Source: Hondaea fermentalgiana (lineage: Eukaryota > Sar > Bigyra > Thraustochytrida > Thraustochytriidae). From it: a stretch of 64,000 nucleotides of DNA. A program made the translations under genes and the position numbers. The DNA lies in assembly GCA_014084085.1 (NCBI GenBank), contig NPFB01000149.1:8255-72254 (forward strand), given 5' to 3'. The notes under the pieces are model-generated. The model had not been told where the DNA came from. It searched no databases and saw nothing but the letters and a program-made list of their open reading frames with translations. Shown here in pieces: positions 1-10,195 of the stretch (positions are counted from its first letter, which is position 1; each line of letters opens with the position of its first letter).

Positions 1-112
1 CGCAGCAAAGGCGTCGGGGTGTTCGAAGCCAGGTATAAAATCATGCCTGTAGATTATAGTCCACGTCCTCCCTTTTAGACCTGGCTTCGAACACCCCGAC
101 GCCTTTGCTGCG
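1..112. repeat. Long near-perfect inverted repeat (hairpin)
   Basis: Bases 1-34 are the exact reverse complement of 79-112, and after one mismatch (35/78) bases 36-40 pair with 73-77. This leaves a loop of about 32 bases (41-72). The arm starts CGCAGCAAAGGCGTCGGGGT. The first arm begins at base 1, so the repeat may extend beyond the window edge. It could be a foldback/MITE-like element, a hairpin RNA source, or terminal repeats of a larger lost element; the sequence alone does not decide. The arm has a weak B-box-like string (GTTCGAAGCC) but no tRNA cloverleaf. Confidence 0.85.
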
Positions 113-330
113 CATCATCTCATACAACCATTATACAGTACTCCATGCGATCACAAAGGAAATACAAATAGTTGGAACACTAGGCAAGATGAATTGAAAG
201 ATGAAAGAACTTGTCTCTGCCTTTGTTGCCCCTGTGTTCCATACTCTTTTTTGAAGACATGAATACAGCTTTCAGTTTGATGAACAGCTCTCAGTTCTGA
301 CATGTTGTCAACTCCGCTCTTTCACACCAT
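113..330. other. Intergenic, no gene seen
   Basis: AT-richer sequence between the inverted repeat and the stop codon of the minus-strand gene. It is likely the 3' flank of that gene; no RNA gene or repeat was recognised. Confidence 0.5.
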
Positions 331-2148
331 TCATCTAGCAAACGTGCGACTAGCAACGCCTCGCGGTCGAAAGAGATGCGCTAGGTTGTCCATGCACTTG
401 CACTTTTCTCGAATAATGTACTGACGGAGAAAATCCGGAACACGGGTGCCCTCGCTTTGGCGCAGGTCCATGCACCACACCAAAGTGACCTTACACTTCA
501 TATCATCCACAAATCCGTCCGTAGAGTTTGCTGCTTCAATCACAAATCCAGACGAGCGAAGCCTTCCTCGAACAGGTGTGCGCGGGCTCGGAGGGCACAA
601 GCGCCATGCCACAGAGTGAAGCGCAATCGCGTACTCACGGAATTCCTGACTACAAAAGCGCATGACGCAAAAGTCGCGTGCTCGTGTTAGTTCCCGCGGC
701 AAAACGCCATTTGCATTCGCGCATACCTTTGAATCGATTGGACGAAATGGCTTCAGGCGCAGATGCAACATCGTGGTGCTCGCATCCAGCTCCTCAATCT
801 CTTGCATACTACCGACAATTTCGTCCCATGAACTCCACGAGCTCCACGTAGAAATTAACTTGTAAACCGTCGCAGGAGGAACGTCCAGGATCACCTCGCA
901 CTTGATATGTAAATAGTCATCGCGTGCACTTTGCACGAAATGTTGCGTGTAGATTCCCAACTTGTACTTTTCCGTTTCCCCGCACGCGCGCCAAGAATCC
1001 GTGCTTCGCGCACGAGCGAAAAGCGCCCCAAGCGTTTCCTCCCGCATGCGTTCTGGATTCAAAGCCGCCAGCTGCGCTGCGCGCTCCCGCTCAGAGCGCC
1101 ACCTCCGATTCATAGCCCGCGAGCCTCGAGCCCGCTGTCGAACAGAAGACGACGACTGGTCCTCCATGTCAACTCCATTGCGAATCGCCTCGCGGGTGTC
1201 CTGGCACCAATCGTGAAGCTTACGCGCTCGCACACTTCGTAAGCGTAGTGCAAGCTTGAGCAGTCCGCTGTCGTTCACAAACGCCTTGGCAGCCCCGCCC
1301 TCGGGGCCGACCTCGACAAACTCTAAATCTCGCGTTTTATCGAGCACGCTTTCTGCTTCTGGAACGTCGAGATCGAGGACAACGCAGAGATCCACCAGCA
1401 TCCACAGCCGTCCATCATGCAAAAATCTCACCTTTTGGTCCATAAAGACTTGCTCCGAGGGCATTGCCAGGAATCTCTTGCTGCCTGTCGCGGAGCTCAC
1501 GGAGCTTGCGCACGTAAGGGTGCGAACGAGCTCAGGCTTTCCTGATGGCCGTCGCTGATCTTTTTGGTGCTGATGATCGTGGCGGTGCTGTTCCTGCTGC
1601 ACTTGTTCTTTTTGCTGCTGCTGCTGCTGCTGCGAAAGAAGATCATCGGACTCCTGCAAAGTCGATTGTCGCCGGAGCTTGAGACGCGCAACGAATCCTG
1701 CAACCTGACGAGAAGTTGTCCCAAGTCCGACAAGTCTACGGCCCTTGCCATCAGTCCATTCCCCCAGCGAGAACCCGCCATTGCTTTCACGTCGAGCACC
1801 TTCTGCCGATGCGTCCTCTTCCTCCCATCGACTACGGGTCTTTTGCGCACGCAAGGCGCGTCGCGTTGATGCCTTGATTTTGGCATCGAATCGTTCTTGG
1901 ACGCGCGGCGAGACTGCACAGCGGTGCTGCTCTTCTCCCATACCGCAAAGCATGCATGCAGTGCTGCTTCCCTCTGCTGTCTGCGTTGTCATATGTTGGC
2001 TTCTGCTGGCGGTGAGCAATCCTCGTGAGGGGTTCGAAGACGCGTCATTCCGCGACCTCTCCTTCTCCGCATCGCCCGCGATCTCTTGGCTCGTCCGCAC
2101 AAAGGGATGTCCCTGAAGCCCAGGCACCGCCTTCATGGTGTACGCCAT
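331..2148 (-). CDS. Bro-N plus START-domain protein
   Basis: Protein of 605 residues if the first ATG is used; Met5 and Met53 are alternatives, Met5 having the better -3 base. Residues 1-230 are low complexity with a small Cys/His cluster (CMLCGM at 65-70) and a Gln/His-rich stretch (172-200). Residues 236-326 resemble the Bro-N (BRO antirepressor N-terminal) fold: the order VRFLHDGRLW, then VDLCVVLDLD, then VNDSGLLKLALRLRS, then HDWCQDTREAIRNG matches the family's W/DVC/ESGLY/W..EVLPxIRK pattern. Residues about 395-595 look like a START lipid-binding domain, with a helix-grip start (EVILDVPPATVYKLIS) and the usual last helix (PDFLRQYIIREKCKCMDNL). START domains bind sterols or lipids; Bro-N domains bind DNA in viruses. 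The combination is unusual. The cellular role is unknown. No intron is needed. Confidence 0.8.
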   Translation of the reverse strand: MAYTMKAVPGLQGHPFVRTSQEIAGDAEKERSRNDASSNPSRGLLTASRSQHMTTQTAEGSSTACMLCGMGEEQHRCAVSPRVQERFDAKIKASTRRALRAQKTRSRWEEEDASAEGARRESNGGFSLGEWTDGKGRRLVGLGTTSRQVAGFVARLKLRRQSTLQESDDLLSQQQQQQQKEQVQQEQHRHDHQHQKDQRRPSGKPELVRTLTCASSVSSATGSKRFLAMPSEQVFMDQKVRFLHDGRLWMLVDLCVVLDLDVPEAESVLDKTRDLEFVEVGPEGGAAKAFVNDSGLLKLALRLRSVRARKLHDWCQDTREAIRNGVDMEDQSSSSVRQRARGSRAMNRRWRSERERAAQLAALNPERMREETLGALFARARSTDSWRACGETEKYKLGIYTQHFVQSARDDYLHIKCEVILDVPPATVYKLISTWSSWSSWDEIVGSMQEIEELDASTTMLHLRLKPFRPIDSKVCANANGVLPRELTRARDFCVMRFCSQEFREYAIALHSVAWRLCPPSPRTPVRGRLRSSGFVIEAANSTDGFVDDMKCKVTLVWCMDLRQSEGTRVPDFLRQYIIREKCKCMDNLAHLFRPRGVASRTFAR

Positions 2149-2467
2149 TCGCTTCCTGGCGGCGAAGCTGGAAGCGATCTACATCCGCACACCACTCGCT
2201 GCTTCCTGACGGCCAAGATGGAAGCGATCTGGGTCCATTCTCGTCGACGAAGACATGGTCTACACTTTACTAAAAAAGAGACCCAGTCGTAAAGAACTAG
2301 TTCTTTACAGTTTTTATAAAGCAAAATAAAATAACTAGTTGTCAAACTACAGAATCAATAGCTTGGCGCGGAGACGCCCCGGCGCGGACCCGAGAGCGGC
2401 CTCCAATTGTTTGTTCGATCCAGTTCTCGCGGAGCGCCGCGGAGGCGAAGGACGCCGGTCGTGCGTA

Positions 2468-2505
<38 letters not shown>

Positions 2506-2610
2506 AAGCATGGACCCATTGGGCCAGCACGAAGCCAAGTTTTAAAAAGGTTCGTAGACGCGCTTTTCGTTTGACCGCGGCACAGACTCGGGCGGCGGGC
2601 CTCGCGCACG
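2149..2610. other. Divergent promoter region
   Basis: Space between divergent genes. It holds an imperfect direct repeat of about 30 bp (around 2153-2183 and 2202-2232, both containing GGAAGCGATCT), an AT-rich stretch at 2270-2345, and a CAAG microsatellite at 2468-2504. No gene is supported; the open frames here overlap on both strands. Confidence 0.5.
2468..2504. repeat. CAAG tetranucleotide microsatellite
   Basis: About nine tandem AAGC/CAAG units in the 5' region of the ubiquitin-like gene. The same unit precedes other starts in the window (16074 and others). Confidence 0.9.
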
Positions 2611-3018
2611 ATGGCCAAGAAGAAGAAGGGCGGCAAGGCCAAGGCCAAGGGCGGCGATGCCAAGGCTGTCGAAAAGCGCGCAGTCGTTCCCATGGAACCA
2701 CCTGGATGGATCAAGGTGCAGCTCAAACTTGTCAACTGGACCTTTGACAACGAGACGATCTTCGTACGGCCGAACTCGGCCCTGCACTCGATTGCGCGTC
2801 GCGTAAAGGAAAAGCACGGACACGTGAGCGACCTTGCTCTTTATAAAGGCCAGGTGACGCCCGCCAACCTTTTGGAGGACCTTAACCAGACCTTTGACGA
2901 TCTTGGGCTCGAGGGCGCCCTTCGCAGAGAAGATGCAAAGGCTGTGTCCATATACTACGACTTTAAGCCTATTTTAGACAGCTCGCCGTTGCTCCTCATC
3001 ACGCCTCGGACATTCTAA
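2611..3018 (+). CDS. Small ubiquitin-like (beta-grasp) protein
   Basis: A 135-residue protein. Residues 1-30 are a Lys/Gly/Ala basic tail (MAKKKKGGKAKAKGG). Residues about 32-118 read as a ubiquitin-like domain: a first strand (IKVQLKLVNW), a start of helix (SALHSIARRVKEKHG), a 'LALYKG' strand and a 'TFDDLGLEGA' turn close to an acidic 'D..L..LGL.G' ubiquitin-like pattern, then a final strand (AVSIYYDF). There is no C-terminal di-glycine, so it should not be conjugated like ubiquitin. Similar small UBL proteins with basic tails occur in ciliated protists, but I do not recognise a named family. The start ATG lies in a good context (CGCACGATGG) just after a purine-rich leader. Confidence 0.7.
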   Translation: MAKKKKGGKAKAKGGDAKAVEKRAVVPMEPPGWIKVQLKLVNWTFDNETIFVRPNSALHSIARRVKEKHGHVSDLALYKGQVTPANLLEDLNQTFDDLGLEGALRREDAKAVSIYYDFKPILDSSPLLLITPRTF

Positions 3019-3590
3019 TTCGAGAGAACTGTAACAAACACAATATAGTAGTAGTAATAGCACGAGCATGAACCGCTTACCTCTTTTATTTTTCATCCTG
3101 TCTTGGGTCGCTGTTAAAACCTTCGCCGTGAGCGTTTTGGACTTTGAATTTGTTTGTAAACGTGGCGAGAGTTGTCTGATGGAATACATTTTCTTCTCGA
3201 TTTTCGTATCTCGGCACTTTTTCAGAAAACATTTGTCTGCTGGTGCTTTGGGCACTTTTACAACTGCCACTCGCGATTGCTTCGAGGAAGGAATAGAGGT
3301 CCAATACTTGCACGAAGAGAACACACGCAGAAGCAATCAAGCAATCAAACTGGAAAGTCAAGCAAATCACAATGGCATGTTCTGCACATCTCAACTGGTT
3401 TAGAACCCGACGCCAAGCAAGCAAGCAAGCAAGCAAGAAACAAACAAACAAACACTCACGAAAAAAAAAATGCAGTTTCATGTTCAGTTTTGAGTAACCT
3501 ATTTGTAACGATCAACCTAACTGCGACAGCGCGCAAGCGACCACGGACCGCACGCAGTTCCGATTGCTCGAGCACGCTGCGTGCGCAAGC
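3019..3590. other. Intergenic with CAAG/CAAA repeats
   Basis: No gene recognised. Contains a (CAAG)n then (CAAA)n microsatellite at 3414-3453 followed by a short A-run, all upstream of the three-exon AAA+ gene. Confidence 0.5.
3414..3453. repeat. CAAG/CAAA microsatellite
   Basis: About six CAAG units passing into four CAAA units, about 140 bp upstream of the start of the next gene. Confidence 0.85.
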
Positions 3591-6500
3591 ATGGACGGCC
3601 CCGGGGACACGGTGTCGGCCACGACACCTGCAGCAATTGCCGAGGTAAGTGCAAAGCCCTGAACGCTCAGACATCTCCGGCGCCGGGCCTCGATGACCGC
3701 AGGCAGAACCTCGAAGCGCTGGCGCTTGCTTGCTAACCACGACGCACAACTTTGTTTCTTCGTACGCCGCAGGTGATACGCTGCGCAGGCAACGACAACA
3801 ACAACGACGATAGTACTGCCGTGAGCTTCACGTCGCAATGTCTCGAAGCATTGAAGACAATATTCACTTGGTTCGATGTGGACGGCGACGCAGCACTCGA
3901 TTATGCCGAGGCAAACGCGATGTTCAAGAGTAGGTTATCATTCGCTACTCACGCGCCATCTCTCGCTTCCTCCCCTTCCTCTGTGTCCGTAAAAACTAAC
4001 CTTGCTTTGGTCTCGGATATCTCTTTATAGGCAGCAATGGGGACTCCATTTCAAAGGATAGCTTTCACGCTCTCGTCAAACTCGTAGACCACGATGTTCG
4101 GGGCAATCTTACCTTCGAAGGCTTCGTCAAGCTCTACAAACTCGACTACGAAGAGCAAGGCCAAGCCATGGGTGATCTCAACGTCTGGAATGATCTATCA
4201 AAGTTTGGCTTCGACACAAACCTCGTCCATAACGGCCAGTTTCCTCCTCGAGCGCAAAAACATCCCAACGCATTCGCTCTTCTTGGGAAGCCCGCTGCAA
4301 GCACAGCGGCAAATAACTCCGAAAAGGCAAAATCGCTCGCAACCTCGGCGAAAGCAGCGAAATCGCCTCGCCACAAGCTTGTCAAGAGCGCCAAACATTT
4401 CTCAACCAACGCGAAGCAAGGAAAGGACGCGCTTACTCTTATAATGAAGGCCGTTCATACCGAGTCAGCGGTAAACTCCAACCACGAGCTCGCCGTGGCT
4501 TCAGAGGCGCCCGTGCCTCCGTCCCGAGCTGATGCCGCAAGCCCAGAGGTCATTGACATCACCGCCGTTGTTGACACAAGTCACACTGGGCCTGTGTCTG
4601 TGCCGGTGCCACCGCCTGCTTCATCTGGCCAGCCGGCCAACGCAACGAAACGAAAGTCTGCCTTTGACATCTTGGGAAGCAAACCTCAGAAACAGAAAAA
4701 GCCTGCAAAGGCTCCTCAAGTCCACAAGGCATCCGAAGCACCATTACCGCCATCATCACCTCCGCCTACAACAGCGTCTTCGTCACGGAATTCTCAGCGA
4801 GCCCCAAGCTGGCCGCGCAAACCTTCAAACACCCCGGTGGACCCCTTCTTCCAGCCACGCACAAGGCCTCTGGCCCGCGCTCACTCGGCTGGCAAGGATG
4901 GCGAGTCTCACCTGTCGCGCCCCTCTAAAAAGTGGAGATTACTGAGTTTTCCACCAGCCAGCTTGGCTCACGTTGGATATCCCGGCAAATTTGACACCGT
5001 ACACACCAAAAATTCTGGGTTCTTGCGTCACACGCGTGCGCCGGTACGGGATTTCGTCACGGATGGTGAGGGCCTGGCTTGGTCTCTTGCCAAGGAAGAG
5101 ACATCCGGAGCTGCGCGGCCTTTGCTAAAGTGCCCTCGGCAGGTCCGTGTCCATACCTTGTCTCTGCCTAGCGACGCAAAACCCGATGATCTGATTGCCG
5201 AGCTCAAAGTGAGAGGCCTTATGGCACACCTGGGCGACCTTCGTCTCGAAACCTTGCGGGAATTTGCGCAATTGCGCTTGGGAAGTGAAGACGATAAGAC
5301 ATGGGAGAGCCTCTATCGGCCAGCCTACGCAAAAATTCTCTTTGAGAACACTGAGACCGCTCGAGGTTTGCGCGAGTGGCTGGAAACATGGGTCAAGGTC
5401 CTGCAACCTGGTGAGGACGCAAATTTCGAAGGAGCCGCCGACAACAGCCGATCAAGTTGGCATTCTGGGTCGTTCTGGGACGGCAATTGGGATGATCTGG
5501 ACGAGGATGCGCTCGATGGACCTGCCGTATCTTCCGCGCCAGTGCACGTTGTTGTTGGCGGCACCGGCCTGGGCAAGTCGAACATTGCTCATTACCTGGC
5601 CGATCAATTTGAATTCCTGGTCACTGAGGTGCATGCCGGAACAGTTCGCTCGGCGGTGCAGCTCAAAGCGGCGATTGGCGAGGCGACCCAATCGTGCGCC
5701 ATTAGCAAGTCGCGACGTCTCAACAAGGCGCTCATCCTCATTGACGAGGTCGACATTGTCTTCGAGGATGACAAGCAGTTTTACGCGGGGATCAAGGCTC
5801 TCGTAAACAATGCCAGATGCCCCATTCTCTTTACGTGCAATCGTGTCCCAACCGAGTTTTTGCGCATGTTCCCCGACAGAGTTATCGAGCACAGAATGGG
5901 TCCTGGTGCGCCGGGTCCAATTCTCGAGGCCTTGCGCTACACTTGCATCGTCCAGGGAATTGAAGTTTCTGATGCGCAGCTCCTCAAGCTCTTGGGCTTT
6001 TGCAAGGGCAAGTTTTCGCAGACTTTGCATCAACTTCAGTTCCGCTGCGCCATTCCTGTCCGCCGTCGGCAACTCGCGCCGATTGGGTCGCCACAAAGGA
6101 GTACGCCGGGCGTGATTGATATCACGACGCCCAAGCGATCCTCCTCCTCTTCCATTGGACACGATGACGAAGTGGAAGAAGTTGAGACCCTCACAACTGT
6201 GGTCGAAACGAACCTCTTTCCTCAACCTCTTGGCTTGCGCGATGCGCGCGAAGCGGCACAAGATGATCAGTGGAACCTGGACACCGCCAGTCAAGTTTTG
6301 CAGAGCGCACTCCAAGCAGCATTGGCCTCACCATGCTCCAAGTCGCAGTGTAGATTTCATCTCGGCTCTGTGCCGGAAGATCCGATTGTGGAAGGCCTTG
6401 AGCCGCCACTCGGCGCGCTTCGTGGCGGCACCAAAGTACATGTTTATGGAACACACCTTGCGCATCCTTGCGCATCTCATGTTTCCGTGGACATTGACGG

Positions 6501-7731
6501 CTGCGAATGCGAGGTTTTGACCGTGTCCGAACATCTCATCGTAATGCGGACACCGCCGATGCGTACCTATAACGCTCTCGTGGACAATGCTCATTCTGGC
6601 AATCGTAGCTCGGAGGAGAGGCCAACACGAGAGCCTGGGGGTAGCGAGGAAGACAGCTCTCCCTCATCAGACTCGGATTTCGAGGAGACTCGTACAAGAA
6701 GACCTTCTCGGCTTCGCAGAGGTCGAAAGAAGACGCACGTTCCCAAACGGCGGCGCGTGGTTGCTTCGTTGTCCGGTGCCACGCACGAAGTCGATGCGAT
6801 TGAGGACTCGGACGATGACGACAATGACCCGCTAGGCGCAACGCAGACACAAAGTCCAGAGGACCAGGCAGCAGAGGCTCGCATGAAGGCACCCCAGCAG
6901 CGTAAACTTCGGCCCTTTGACAAGCTTGTACACAGCAGGCTCTGGCCCGTTGATTTGCACGTGACGGTGCGTCTTCCCCAAATGATTCTTGCGACTTCGC
7001 GGGGGCGAGCAGAGCGCCAGAACAATGGACTTTTTGAGTACAGCCGCTTCGTTGACCCATCGCAAACACAGCTTTCTGGTCAGCTGCAGGAAAGCGACGC
7101 ACAACCCGTCGTCCCGTCGCAAGAGGAGAAGCCATACGCGAGCTTGGCTTGCGAATGGAATGGGACAATGGAAGAACTCTGCGCTCTCGCGGATTGGGGA
7201 TCATGGTGCGACGTTTTACAAACGCCACCTGGCAATCCCGCAGCATTGCGAGGATGGCCGGTGCAAGAAGACTTTCGCTATGAAGATGCTTCCTTTGATG
7301 ACGATTTACGCAACGTAGATGCAGCGCAAGCCAATATTGTGGCCAACTTCGAATGTGTTGGGGCGCGAGTGTTCTCAAGGGGCCGGCTGGTCGACGCAGG
7401 TGCTGCAAATCTGACGAACCGTGCTCTGACGCAGCGCCGCGTCTCTTTTATGTACAGTGCTCGAGGCTGCGCAGAAGCTGCGCTGACGTCATTCGGGCTT
7501 GGTGCTGCCCGTGGGCTCGGCCTTGCCAATACAAGACGTGTTCAGCACGCTGTACTTGACGAAGTAGGCTGCTTGACTCGCATCGCTTGGCTAGAAGAGG
7601 GACGCAAGGCAGTGGATACGAGTCGTCGCGGATTTCGACATTACATGGATAACCGAGGTCTCTCAGAAGCCAAAGGGCCAGCGCATGAACATCTCGGAAA
7701 CTTTTGGCTCTGGAACCGCGAGGAAAACTAA
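3591..7731 (+). CDS. EF-hand / ATAD5(Elg1)-like AAA+ / IPT protein, three exons
   Basis: Proposed exons 3591-3644, 3773-3929 and 4031-7731, joined in frame to give 1303 residues. Introns are GTAAGT...CAG (3645-3772) and GTAGGT...TAG (3930-4030). A start at 4168 alone would lose the EF-hands. Residues 53-64 form a canonical EF-hand loop (DVDGDAALDYAE), with a degenerate second loop at about 90-101. A long basic, Ser/Pro-rich region follows (KRKSAFDILGSK). The AAA+ core has Walker A (GGTGLGKSN, about 578) and Walker B (ALILIDEVDIVFEDD, about 640), then 'CPILFTCNRVP'; this order and spacing resemble ATAD5/Elg1, the large subunit of the clamp-unloading RFC-like complex. At about 850-915 is an IPT/TIG-like domain ('EPPLGALRGGTKVHVYGT'...'VMRTPP'). 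An acidic and basic linker and a last conserved-looking region follow. Function as a PCNA unloader is inferred; EF-hand and IPT parts are extras relative to human ATAD5. Confidence 0.8.
3645..3772 (+). other. Intron 1 of the EF-hand/AAA+ gene
   Basis: Donor GTAAGT at 3645, acceptor CGCCGCAG ending 3772, 128 bp, phase 0. Splicing joins exon 1 to the EF-hand exon in frame. Confidence 0.75.
3930..4030 (+). other. Intron 2 of the EF-hand/AAA+ gene
   Basis: Donor GTAGGT at 3930, acceptor CTTTATAG ending 4030, 101 bp, phase 1, pyrimidine-rich. Removing it fuses the two EF-hand halves and continues in frame into 4168 and beyond. Confidence 0.8.
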
Positions 7732-8086
7732 TGATTGGTAGACAACAAGCGACGAAAATATGGTGTAGAGAGAGAGGGGGGGAAGAGAGTGAGAAAGAAA
7801 GAGAAGCGCTGCATCTTAAATCACGAACCTGAGCGTCATTCCCAAACAAGAAATACGTTTGAAGTCAGCAGTCGCTACTAAAATGTAGCCAAGGCTCGGC
7901 AGAAAGCAATAACGACCCGACCCAGGAGATTAGCGAGTTTTTGAGAATCCGAAGAGAAGCTTTCCTTTACTTTCTTACTTTTTGTTTATGTCTGAAACAT
8001 ATCACTTTCAATCCTCGCACGCAAAGACTGGGCAAGTAACTTTGCCGTGTACCTGCAAGTTGGCCCCTGCCCGTAACACAATGCCC
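7732..8086. other. Convergent intergenic, shared 3' ends
   Basis: About 355 bp between the stop codons of the AAA+ gene (+) and the CASP gene (-). A purine-rich (GAGA) stretch lies at 7769-7805. No gene seen. Confidence 0.5.
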
Positions 8087-10195
8087 TCACGTCAACCAAC
8101 AAAGAAGGACCGCGAGGTGCAGCAGCGCAGTATATCCAACAAGAAACACCCGACCTCGCGAACGCGTCAAAAAGGCGTTGCACACCGTGAGTGCGAGACG
8201 CTCGACTTGCGGAATAGTCTGGTACATGCGCTCGGATTCTTGCTGCTTGAAGGCCTTGAGCGGGTCAATATCCGACTCGTAGAGACCGCGATAGCGATGT
8301 TCAACGCCGCGACCGAGGCCTCCGACTTTGACGAGGCCTTGTGCATTGAAATGCGCGCCACCCGATTTAGATGCCGCGCCTTCCTCGAGGTCCGCGTTTT
8401 GGCCGGAGGGGAGACCGCCGTCGGAAATGAGCGTGGACCTCTCGCTGACTTTGTAGTTTTGCAAGAAGCGAATGCGCTGGTAAAGCTGTACATTGTCCTC
8501 TTGCATTGAGCGCATGCGCTGCTCTCCGTCTTGAATTCTTCGTCGCTGCGTGTCCAGCTCTTCTTCATTGGCCTGGAGTTGGGCGCGAAGTCGATTGCGT
8601 TGCGCACAGACAGCTTGCAACATGCTATTGAGCGCCTGCACCTGCTTTTGTGATTTTGGCGCGGGCATAGATTCAGACGCAGTCGCCGTCGAAGACATGG
8701 ATGTCTGCGGGTCACCACCGGCAGTACCGGCAGCAGAAGGGTCATCCGCCATGGTCTGTACGGCGGACATTTCACCAGAGCTCTGTGCAGTGGCCGATCC
8801 AAGGTCCATATCACTGAGATCGAGGACAGGTTTGACCGGCATCGTCGGCAACGACGACGTGCCGAGGGCAAGGTCGCTCTCGAGCTTGGCGGCGAGGTCG
8901 CGCTGATCCTTGAGAGCATCCCCGAGCCGCTGCTCGGTCTCCCTAAGCATGCGAATTTCAGCGCGCTGATCGTCGATTGTCATTCTAGCGGTCATGAGAT
9001 CTTCTTTCAATTGTCGCGTCGATTTGACAAAAAAGGCCTCGAGACTGTCAGGCTGCTCCTCTGGCGCCGCGCCGCCGGCAAGGTCGTCCTCGACATCGTC
9101 CTGAACGTTGTACAATTCACGTTGGATCAAGGTCAACTTGCGGCGCAAGCGATCATGGTCTTCGCGAGATACGGCAGCGCCAAGTTGCTCGCGAGCTTGC
9201 GAGAGCTGGTCCGATTTTGCCGCCAGCGCTTGAGTAAGCGAGTTGACTTCTTCTTGCTGCTGCGTCCGTAAGTGGTCCGCTTCTTCGCGAGCGGCCGTAA
9301 TTTCTGCAAGAAGACGACTCTGCTCATCTTGAGCAGCCTGGAGATCGCGCAAGAGTCTGGCATTCTCCTCTTTGAGTGAAAGGTGGCCAGCGCTGGCAGA
9401 AGCATCGTCTGGGCCAGGGCTCTGGCGCTCACGTTCGCGGAGCGCGCCTAATTCCTGGAGCTGTCCCTCGAGAACCTGGACGCGACCGGTCTGGGTCTCG
9501 AGGTCGTTCTGTGCGAGCTCCAGCTGCATGCTGATGTTCGCGAGCTCTTCGTCAGCCTTGGCGCGTGCCTCGGCAAGTTGGTCTTGGTACTTTTGGTCGA
9601 GCTCCTGGGCAATTGTTTCGCGGCGTTCTGCCTCTTCGGCGCGAATGAGCTCGAGCTCTGCGGCAGCGGCGTCTGCGTCCTCGCTCGCATTTTTGTTTGC
9701 TTTGCTCTGAAAGACTTTGGCAGCTTCGAGTTTCTTTTGGAGCTTGGCAATTTCCTGATCCTTTTCGAAACAGGCCTGCTTGAGCTGCGATGTCTGCATC
9801 TCGGCGTCAAAGGAGATGTGCGAAGCCTCGGCGAGCGCGTAGCTTGGGTCTGGCGCTTCGCGAATGAGTCTATACATGCTTAGAAAGCAATTCTCGGCAA
9901 ATTTGGCCCGGGTCGTCAGCGAGTCGACTTCTTCCTGATACGATCGTAGTAGCTTACGGACCGCCGTTTTCACGACACTATTTTCGTCGGCTTTGCGCAC
10001 ATCCTCTCGCTTCTTGAACTCGCGCGTCTTAGTCGCGAGCTTATTCCGCGAGCTTGTGCACGTTTCCCGGTACTCGGCGACCTTGCTGGCCTGGTCGTCG
10101 AGCGCCAGCTGCACGTTGCCCAGGTCGATGGCCTGCCAGGCCTCGAGCACCGACGTCGCGCTCGGGGTCTCGCTCATCTCCGCACCGCCCTCCAT
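8087..10195 (-). CDS. Golgin CASP (CUX1 alternative-product family)
   Basis: A 702-residue protein from the ATG at 10195 (good ATGG context; Met at 10177 also possible; the frame is open to 10252 but that extension lies in a repeat). The N-terminus (VLEAWQAIDLGNVQ, then REFKKREDV, then a helix leading to APDPSYAL) matches the CASP family start. Most of the protein is long alpha-helical coiled coil rich in Glu, Gln, Lys and Ala. The C-terminus has the CASP-specific block (YRGLYESDIDPLKAF, then a conserved Arg/Tyr region) and one transmembrane segment (RVFLVGYTALLHLAVLLCW) that ends the protein. CASP is a tail-anchored golgin of the Golgi rim that works in retrograde vesicle tethering. The family match is strong at both ends. 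A divergent COPI-associated gene lies next door. Confidence 0.93.
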   Translation of the reverse strand: MEGGAEMSETPSATSVLEAWQAIDLGNVQLALDDQASKVAEYRETCTSSRNKLATKTREFKKREDVRKADENSVVKTAVRKLLRSYQEEVDSLTTRAKFAENCFLSMYRLIREAPDPSYALAEASHISFDAEMQTSQLKQACFEKDQEIAKLQKKLEAAKVFQSKANKNASEDADAAAAELELIRAEEAERRETIAQELDQKYQDQLAEARAKADEELANISMQLELAQNDLETQTGRVQVLEGQLQELGALRERERQSPGPDDASASAGHLSLKEENARLLRDLQAAQDEQSRLLAEITAAREEADHLRTQQQEEVNSLTQALAAKSDQLSQAREQLGAAVSREDHDRLRRKLTLIQRELYNVQDDVEDDLAGGAAPEEQPDSLEAFFVKSTRQLKEDLMTARMTIDDQRAEIRMLRETEQRLGDALKDQRDLAAKLESDLALGTSSLPTMPVKPVLDLSDMDLGSATAQSSGEMSAVQTMADDPSAAGTAGGDPQTSMSSTATASESMPAPKSQKQVQALNSMLQAVCAQRNRLRAQLQANEEELDTQRRRIQDGEQRMRSMQEDNVQLYQRIRFLQNYKVSERSTLISDGGLPSGQNADLEEGAASKSGGAHFNAQGLVKVGGLGRGVEHRYRGLYESDIDPLKAFKQQESERMYQTIPQVERLALTVCNAFLTRSRGRVFLVGYTALLHLAVLLCWLT

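Noticed and set aside
1..112. tRNA or other structural RNA in the inverted repeat
   Set aside because: B-box-like string present but no D arm, anticodon arm or T stem can be formed.
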